Source: an uncultured Actinomycetes bacterium
GTDB taxonomy: Bacteria > Actinomycetota > Actinomycetes > S36-B12
DNA length: 8,093 bases
NCBI GenBank assembly: GCA_905181745.1
Contig: CAJIYV010000065.1
Location: 1-8,093 of the forward strand
Reading direction: 5' to 3'
In this document: positions 5,262-8,093 of the stretch, piece after piece
Position numbering within the stretch: position 1 is the stretch's first letter
Layout: each line of letters opens with the position of its first letter
The notes under the pieces: generated by a model
Seen by the model: only the letters and a program-made list of their open reading frames with translations
Told to the model about the DNA's origin: nothing
Database searches by the model: none
Made by a program: the position numbers and the translations under genes

Positions 5262-5723
5262 ATGCTCAGGCTCGCCTTCTTGATCGTGATCGATATTGTG
5301 ATTGTTGCCGGTATATCTATTGGCGTGGGAGCAATGGCACCCCGCTGGCGCGGGCAATGGCTCACCCGAGATTTTGGACCGCTGCATTTTGCTCCGTGGG
5401 AGACACCGAATTTTTTTCGCGCCCTCAAGACCCGGAAGTTAGCCAAGCGGCTTCCTGAACTTGGTTCGGCATTCGGCGGGAAAGCAAAGAGTGAACTCCC
5501 CGGGCGAGACGCAGAACAGATCGACCTCTATTTAATCGAATTACGCCGAGCCGAGTGGGTACATTGGGTCTCGCTGTTTAGCTGGGTCCCGCTGGCCTTT
5601 TTCAACCCGTGGTACCTCACGTTGTTATTCATGGTGATTCAGATCAGTGGAAACACTTCGTTCTTCCTCATTCTGCGGGCCAATCGCCTGCGACTCGTGC
5701 AGATTCGTCAGCGATTGGCCTGA
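5262..5723 (+). CDS. Small membrane protein of the CrtO (glycosyl-diaponeurosporenoate acyltransferase) family
   Basis: 153 residues, close to the ~165 of staphylococcal CrtO. It has an N-terminal helix (about 3-26), a soluble middle with paired Trp/Pro motifs (DFGPLHFAPWETPNFFR), and a hydrophobic C-terminal half with about two helices (103-138). The recognisable block is ELRRAEWVHWVSL (93-105), which resembles the ETKRAELIHWISI block of S. aureus CrtO as I remember it, and the ending ILRANRLRLVQI resembles its QRYNRPRLTQL. The His in 'HW' (His101) is a candidate active residue. In staphylococci CrtO esterifies the sugar of the C30 carotenoid staphyloxanthin; here no carotenoid gene is in view, so the substrate may be another glycolipid. 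ATG 5262 is chosen from the leaderless -10; the frame extends upstream only through the tRNA and hairpin. The gene converges on the dehydrogenase, 13 bp away. Confidence 0.65.
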   Translation: MLRLAFLIVIDIVIVAGISIGVGAMAPRWRGQWLTRDFGPLHFAPWETPNFFRALKTRKLAKRLPELGSAFGGKAKSELPGRDAEQIDLYLIELRRAEWVHWVSLFSWVPLAFFNPWYLTLLFMVIQISGNTSFFLILRANRLRLVQIRQRLA

Positions 5724-5736
5724 GTGACGTATTTGG

Positions 5737-6777
5737 CTAGATCGTAGAAGTGTCGATCACGAATCGGTATTTCACGTCGCTGTTCACCACGCGTTCCCAG
5801 GCAGTATCAATGTCCTTGGCGTCTATCACCTCAACGTCGGATCCAAATCCGTGCTCGGCGCAGAAGTCGAGCATCTCCTGGGTTTCCTGGATCCCGCCAA
5901 TATTCGACCCGGCCAAGCTTCTCCTGGCCCCGGTCAATGAAAAAGTCCGCACAGACAGGGCGTCCAGTGGGAGTCCCACCATCACCATGGTGCCATCGAG
6001 GGTGAGTAGCGAAAGGTATTGGTCGAGATCCAAATTAGCCGAGACAGTATTAATGATCAGATCAAACGAGTATCGCGCGGCTTTCATCGCTTCTGTATCC
6101 GATGACAACAGGAAGTGATCTGCGCCGAGCCGCAACGCATCAGCTTCCTTGTGGGGCGAATGGCTAATCAGGGTCACTTCAGCACCCATTGCGTGCGCGA
6201 TTTTGACACCCATGTGCCCCAGACCCCCAAGACCAACAATGCCCACGCGAACTCCTGGGCCAGCCCCCCAGTTGTGTAACGGGGAGTACAGAGTGATGCC
6301 GGCACACATCAGCGGCGCGGCAACATCAAGCCCCAAGCCCGCAGGAATCTTGAGGCCATAATTTTCATCTACAACTATTGCAGTTGAGTAACCACCATAG
6401 GTGGGTGTTTCTTGATCGGCTTCGCGACCGTTGTAGGTAAAACTCACGTGACCTTGGCAATATTGCTCGAGACCCGCCGTACAGTTTCCACATTCTCGGC
6501 AGGAGTCGACAAAGCAACCCACACCGGCGTGATCGCCGACCGTGAATTTTGTGACAGCGGAGCCAACTTCGGTGACAACTCCCGCGATTTCGTGACCCGG
6601 CACCATGGGGAAGATTGCTCGACCCCATTCTTCACGGGCTTGGTGGATGTCAGAATGACAGACACCAGAGAATTTTATGTCAATCAAAATATCGTGGGGT
6701 CGCAGATCGCGGCGTTCAATGGTGGTGGGTTCTAGTGATGCACCTGCACTTGCTGCAGAGTAAGCAGAAACCTTCAC
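5737..6777 (-). CDS. Zinc-dependent NAD(P) alcohol dehydrogenase (CAD/YahK-like MDR family)
   Basis: 346 residues, normal for the medium-chain dehydrogenase family. Catalytic zinc ligands are Cys40 (GVCHSDIHQ), His62 (GHE) and Cys158 (PLMCAG). The structural zinc lobe has Cys93, 96, 99 and 107 (DSCRECGNCTAGLEQYC). The Rossmann turn is GLGGLG (182-187). The second strand ends in SHSPHK rather than an acidic residue, which favours NADPH. Gene-family knowledge points to reversible oxidation of primary alcohols/aldehydes, as in cinnamyl-alcohol-dehydrogenase-like and YahK/AdhC enzymes; the physiological substrate is unknown. GTG 6777 is chosen because AAGGAG lies 4 nt upstream; the frame is open for 76 more codons, but that part overlaps the kinase gene and shows no family similarity. 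It follows the kinase by 25 bp, so the two are probably co-transcribed. Confidence 0.93.
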   Translation of the reverse strand: MKVSAYSAASAGASLEPTTIERRDLRPHDILIDIKFSGVCHSDIHQAREEWGRAIFPMVPGHEIAGVVTEVGSAVTKFTVGDHAGVGCFVDSCRECGNCTAGLEQYCQGHVSFTYNGREADQETPTYGGYSTAIVVDENYGLKIPAGLGLDVAAPLMCAGITLYSPLHNWGAGPGVRVGIVGLGGLGHMGVKIAHAMGAEVTLISHSPHKEADALRLGADHFLLSSDTEAMKAARYSFDLIINTVSANLDLDQYLSLLTLDGTMVMVGLPLDALSVRTFSLTGARRSLAGSNIGGIQETQEMLDFCAEHGFGSDVEVIDAKDIDTAWERVVNSDVKYRFVIDTSTI

Positions 6778-6802
6778 GGGACTCCTTATTGTTGTGTCAT
6801 TC

Positions 6803-7579
6803 TTATTGTTGGGGAAGTTGCCAAACCCGAGCTCCGCCGACCAGTGCGGCAGTATTAGGCACAATAACAACGTCGTCACCGAGTCGCGCGATCGCACTGG
6901 GCGTGAGTGCGCGGGCATTTCCACCACCGAGGTACAACCGGTCCCATAGGAACACTGGTCGTAACACATCGATGGCGCGAGCAACCCGGCGTGACCACAG
7001 CGCATCGCCTAGTCGCTTTCGTTCATGGTCACCGATATACATGTCATAGGAGAGCCCCCATCGGACGGGAGCTTGTGAGAGTTCCAAATGGGGTGCTAAA
7101 ACCCCACCGTCAAATATTGCACTGCCCAGTCCGGTGCCTAGGGTGAGTACAAGTTCAAGCCCTGCCCCGGCGATCACACCCGCTCCATGAATCTCGGCGT
7201 CGTTGAGGACGATCGTCGGCATATTCCACGCCTTCGTGAGGGTCGTTCGGGCATCAAAGTTTTCCCATTGCCCTACTAGCTCGGGAACAATTTTCGAACG
7301 CGGGCCCGATCGAGTGATGTAATGGGGGGTCGTGATCACTACCCCGTGGCGAATCATTCCTGGTAGCCCGACGGTTGCGCGCTGGACCGCGGGTAGCTGA
7401 CTCGCTAAATCGAGCAACGTTGACACGAAGAGTTTGGTGCTTAATGGGTACGGGGTGGGGATCCGAATAGGTGCGCATCGCATGGTTCCGGTGGCATCGA
7501 GCACGGACCCTTTGATGCCCCCACCACCGCAATCGATCGCGAGCGTGTAGGTCTCCTCATGCTCCGCTGCATTGCCCAT
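6803..7579 (-). CDS. ROK-family sugar kinase, polyphosphate-glucokinase-like (PpgK-like)
   Basis: 258 residues from ATG 7579. The nucleotide/phosphate loop is IDCGGGGIKG (15-24), the catalytic Asp is Asp127 in VLNDAEIHG, and the second phosphate motif is TLGTGLGSA (146-154). GGGNA (218-222) and the closing NTAALVGGA match the ROK C-terminal lobe. The length and lack of an N-terminal helix-turn-helix indicate an enzyme, not a repressor. Relatives phosphorylate glucose with polyphosphate or ATP. Odd: the usual sugar-contacting E-x-G-H region after 'L.P' reads LELSQAP (165-171), keeping the Glu but not the Gly-His, so the substrate may differ. A TTG three codons upstream (7588), with AGGG 5 nt before it, is an alternative start. 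A minus-strand TAGCCT (7618-7613) is a possible -10. First gene of a unit with the dehydrogenase. Confidence 0.82.
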   Translation of the reverse strand: MGNAAEHEETYTLAIDCGGGGIKGSVLDATGTMRCAPIRIPTPYPLSTKLFVSTLLDLASQLPAVQRATVGLPGMIRHGVVITTPHYITRSGPRSKIVPELVGQWENFDARTTLTKAWNMPTIVLNDAEIHGAGVIAGAGLELVLTLGTGLGSAIFDGGVLAPHLELSQAPVRWGLSYDMYIGDHERKRLGDALWSRRVARAIDVLRPVFLWDRLYLGGGNARALTPSAIARLGDDVVIVPNTAALVGGARVWQLPQQ

Positions 7580-7679
7580 GACCGGCAAGTGTGCCCTAAA
7601 TGATCAGGCATTAGGCTAAGTGGGCTGCTTTCGGCCTTTGTCCCGGTACTTCACTGGAAACTTGGTTTGGGATTGGCGT

Positions 7680-7766
7680 GGAGGCGTCGCCTAGTGGTCT
7701 ATGGCGCCGCACTGCTAATGCGGTTTGGGTTCACCCCCATCGAGGGTTCAAATCCCTCCGCCTCCG
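7680..7766 (+). tRNA. tRNA-Ser (anticodon GCU)
   Basis: The acceptor stem GGAGGCG (7680-7686) pairs with CGCCTCC (7759-7765), discriminator G7766. The anticodon stem CCGCA/TGCGG encloses CTGCTAA with GCT at 7714-7716. The long variable arm (TGGG-TTCA-CCCC) confirms serine class II. The T arm is GAGGG-TTCAAAT-CCCTC. No CCA is encoded. It reads AGC/AGU. Confidence 0.96.
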
Positions 7767-7786
7767 CTGTGTGCAACTGCTCTCGC

Positions 7787-7792
7787 TAGACT
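7787..7792 (+). promoter_or_regulatory. Possible -10 box of tRNA-Arg
   Basis: TAGACT in the 45-bp gap between the two tRNAs fits TAnnnT and would start transcription about 12 nt before tRNA-Arg. A -35 would fall at the 3' end of tRNA-Ser and is weak; co-transcription with tRNA-Ser is the alternative. Confidence 0.3.
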
Positions 7793-7811
7793 TTTGCACT
7801 GCACATGTTTG

Positions 7812-7884
7812 GCGCCCGTAGCTCAACGGATAGAGCATCTGACTACGGATCAGAAGGTTTGGGGTTCGAATCCCTACGGGCGCA
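7812..7884 (+). tRNA. tRNA-Arg (anticodon ACG)
   Basis: The acceptor stem GCGCCCG (7812-7818) pairs with CGGGCGC (7877-7883), discriminator A7884. The anticodon stem TCTGA/TCAGA encloses CTACGGA with ACG at 7845-7847; the A is expected to be edited to inosine by TadA to read CGU/CGC/CGA. The T arm is TGGGG-TTCGAAT-CCCTA. No CCA is encoded. A short T-run follows at 7889-7893. Confidence 0.96.
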
Positions 7885-7953
7885 CAAATTTTTCTATCGA
7901 TGCAAGTGAATCTAAATCCAATGTTGTTGCACCTGCCGCGGTTCTGATACTGC

Positions 7954-7969
7954 GCGAGCGGTCGCTCGC
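7954..7969. other. Perfect GC-rich hairpin between tRNA-Arg and the last gene
   Basis: GCGAGC (7954-7959) and GCTCGC (7964-7969) form a 6-bp perfect stem with a GGTC loop. There is no T-run after it. It lies about 10 bp before the -10 of the next gene, so it could be an operator or a weak terminator. Confidence 0.35.
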
Positions 7970-7990
7970 CTTTGCGTAGATGATAGCGGC

Positions 7991-8093
7991 GTGGAAGATA
8001 CCAACCAAGATAGTTTTACCGAGCTGGTGCAGCGCGGAAGGAAGCTCTACCCCGGCACCCGAATAGGGCGACCAGGTCGCGCCATTACTTATT
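7991..8093 (+). CDS. Unrecognised protein, first 34 codons (runs off right edge)
   Basis: From GTG 7991 the frame is open to the edge and starts MEDTNQDSFTELVQRGRK, continuing LYPGTRIGRPGRAITY. GATGAT (7979-7984) lies 6 nt before the GTG, matching TATAAT at 4 of 6 positions, so this too looks leaderless; no Shine-Dalgarno is present. The competing ATG at 7980 stops after 28 codons. I do not recognise the family from this fragment: a short acidic start is followed by a basic, Gly/Pro-rich stretch. The leaderless geometry is the main reason to call it a gene. Confidence 0.5.
   Translation, partial: MEDTNQDSFTELVQRGRKLYPGTRIGRPGRAITY

Noticed and set aside
6778..7005. 76-residue N-terminal extension of the alcohol dehydrogenase
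   Set aside because: It overlaps the kinase coding region antiparallel-free in another frame, shows no MDR similarity, and GTG 6777 has a clear AAGGAG site giving the normal family length.

Overview
The window looks like chromosome of a moderate-GC Actinomycetota (actinobacterial) species, possibly a small-genome aquatic lineage; the lineage is inference. Evidence: an ECF sigma factor paired with a zinc-binding RskA-type anti-sigma factor, a class E/F-like sortase, a ROK-family PpgK-like kinase, several genes whose start codon lies 6-7 nt after a TAnnnT -10 box (leaderless transcripts), GTG/TTG starts, and tRNA genes without encoded CCA. No mobile element, CRISPR array or phage gene is visible.

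Layout. (1) 1-441, minus: the N-terminal part of a secreted NlpC/P60 peptidoglycan hydrolase that runs off the left edge. (2) 442-767: a 326-bp divergent control region holding a structured leader for the hydrolase, a probable -35/-10, three tandem 11-bp repeats and a Crp/GlxR-like palindrome. (3) 768-2012, plus: a MOP-superfamily (Wzx-like) polysaccharide flippase with a leaderless-type start. (4) 2030-4934, minus: a tight four-gene operon transcribed from high to low coordinate: secreted DUF4397 surface protein with a non-canonical sorting-type C terminus, sortase, ECF sigma factor, RskA-like membrane anti-sigma factor. (5) 5074-5158, plus: tRNA-Ser(UGA), followed by a long hairpin, then a small CrtO-family acyltransferase-like membrane protein at 5262-5723. 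(6) 5737-7579, minus: a two-gene unit, ROK/PpgK-like kinase then zinc alcohol dehydrogenase. (7) 7680-7884, plus: tRNA-Ser(GCU) and tRNA-Arg(ACG). (8) 7991-8093, plus: the first 34 codons of an unrecognised gene running off the right edge.

The left two thirds is largely cell-envelope biology. The most interesting unit is the 2030-4934 operon, which links a likely wall- or membrane-anchored protein, its probable sortase, and a transmembrane sigma/anti-sigma switch. A working hypothesis is a surface-display module whose regulator senses envelope state. Two details are odd: the sortase has no arginine anywhere after its active-site cysteine, and the candidate substrate lacks a canonical LPxTG motif. 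The hydrolase/flippase intergenic region carries features expected of both an OmpR-family regulator (11-bp direct repeats) and a Crp-family regulator. The right third mixes central metabolism (sugar kinase, alcohol dehydrogenase) with tRNA genes.
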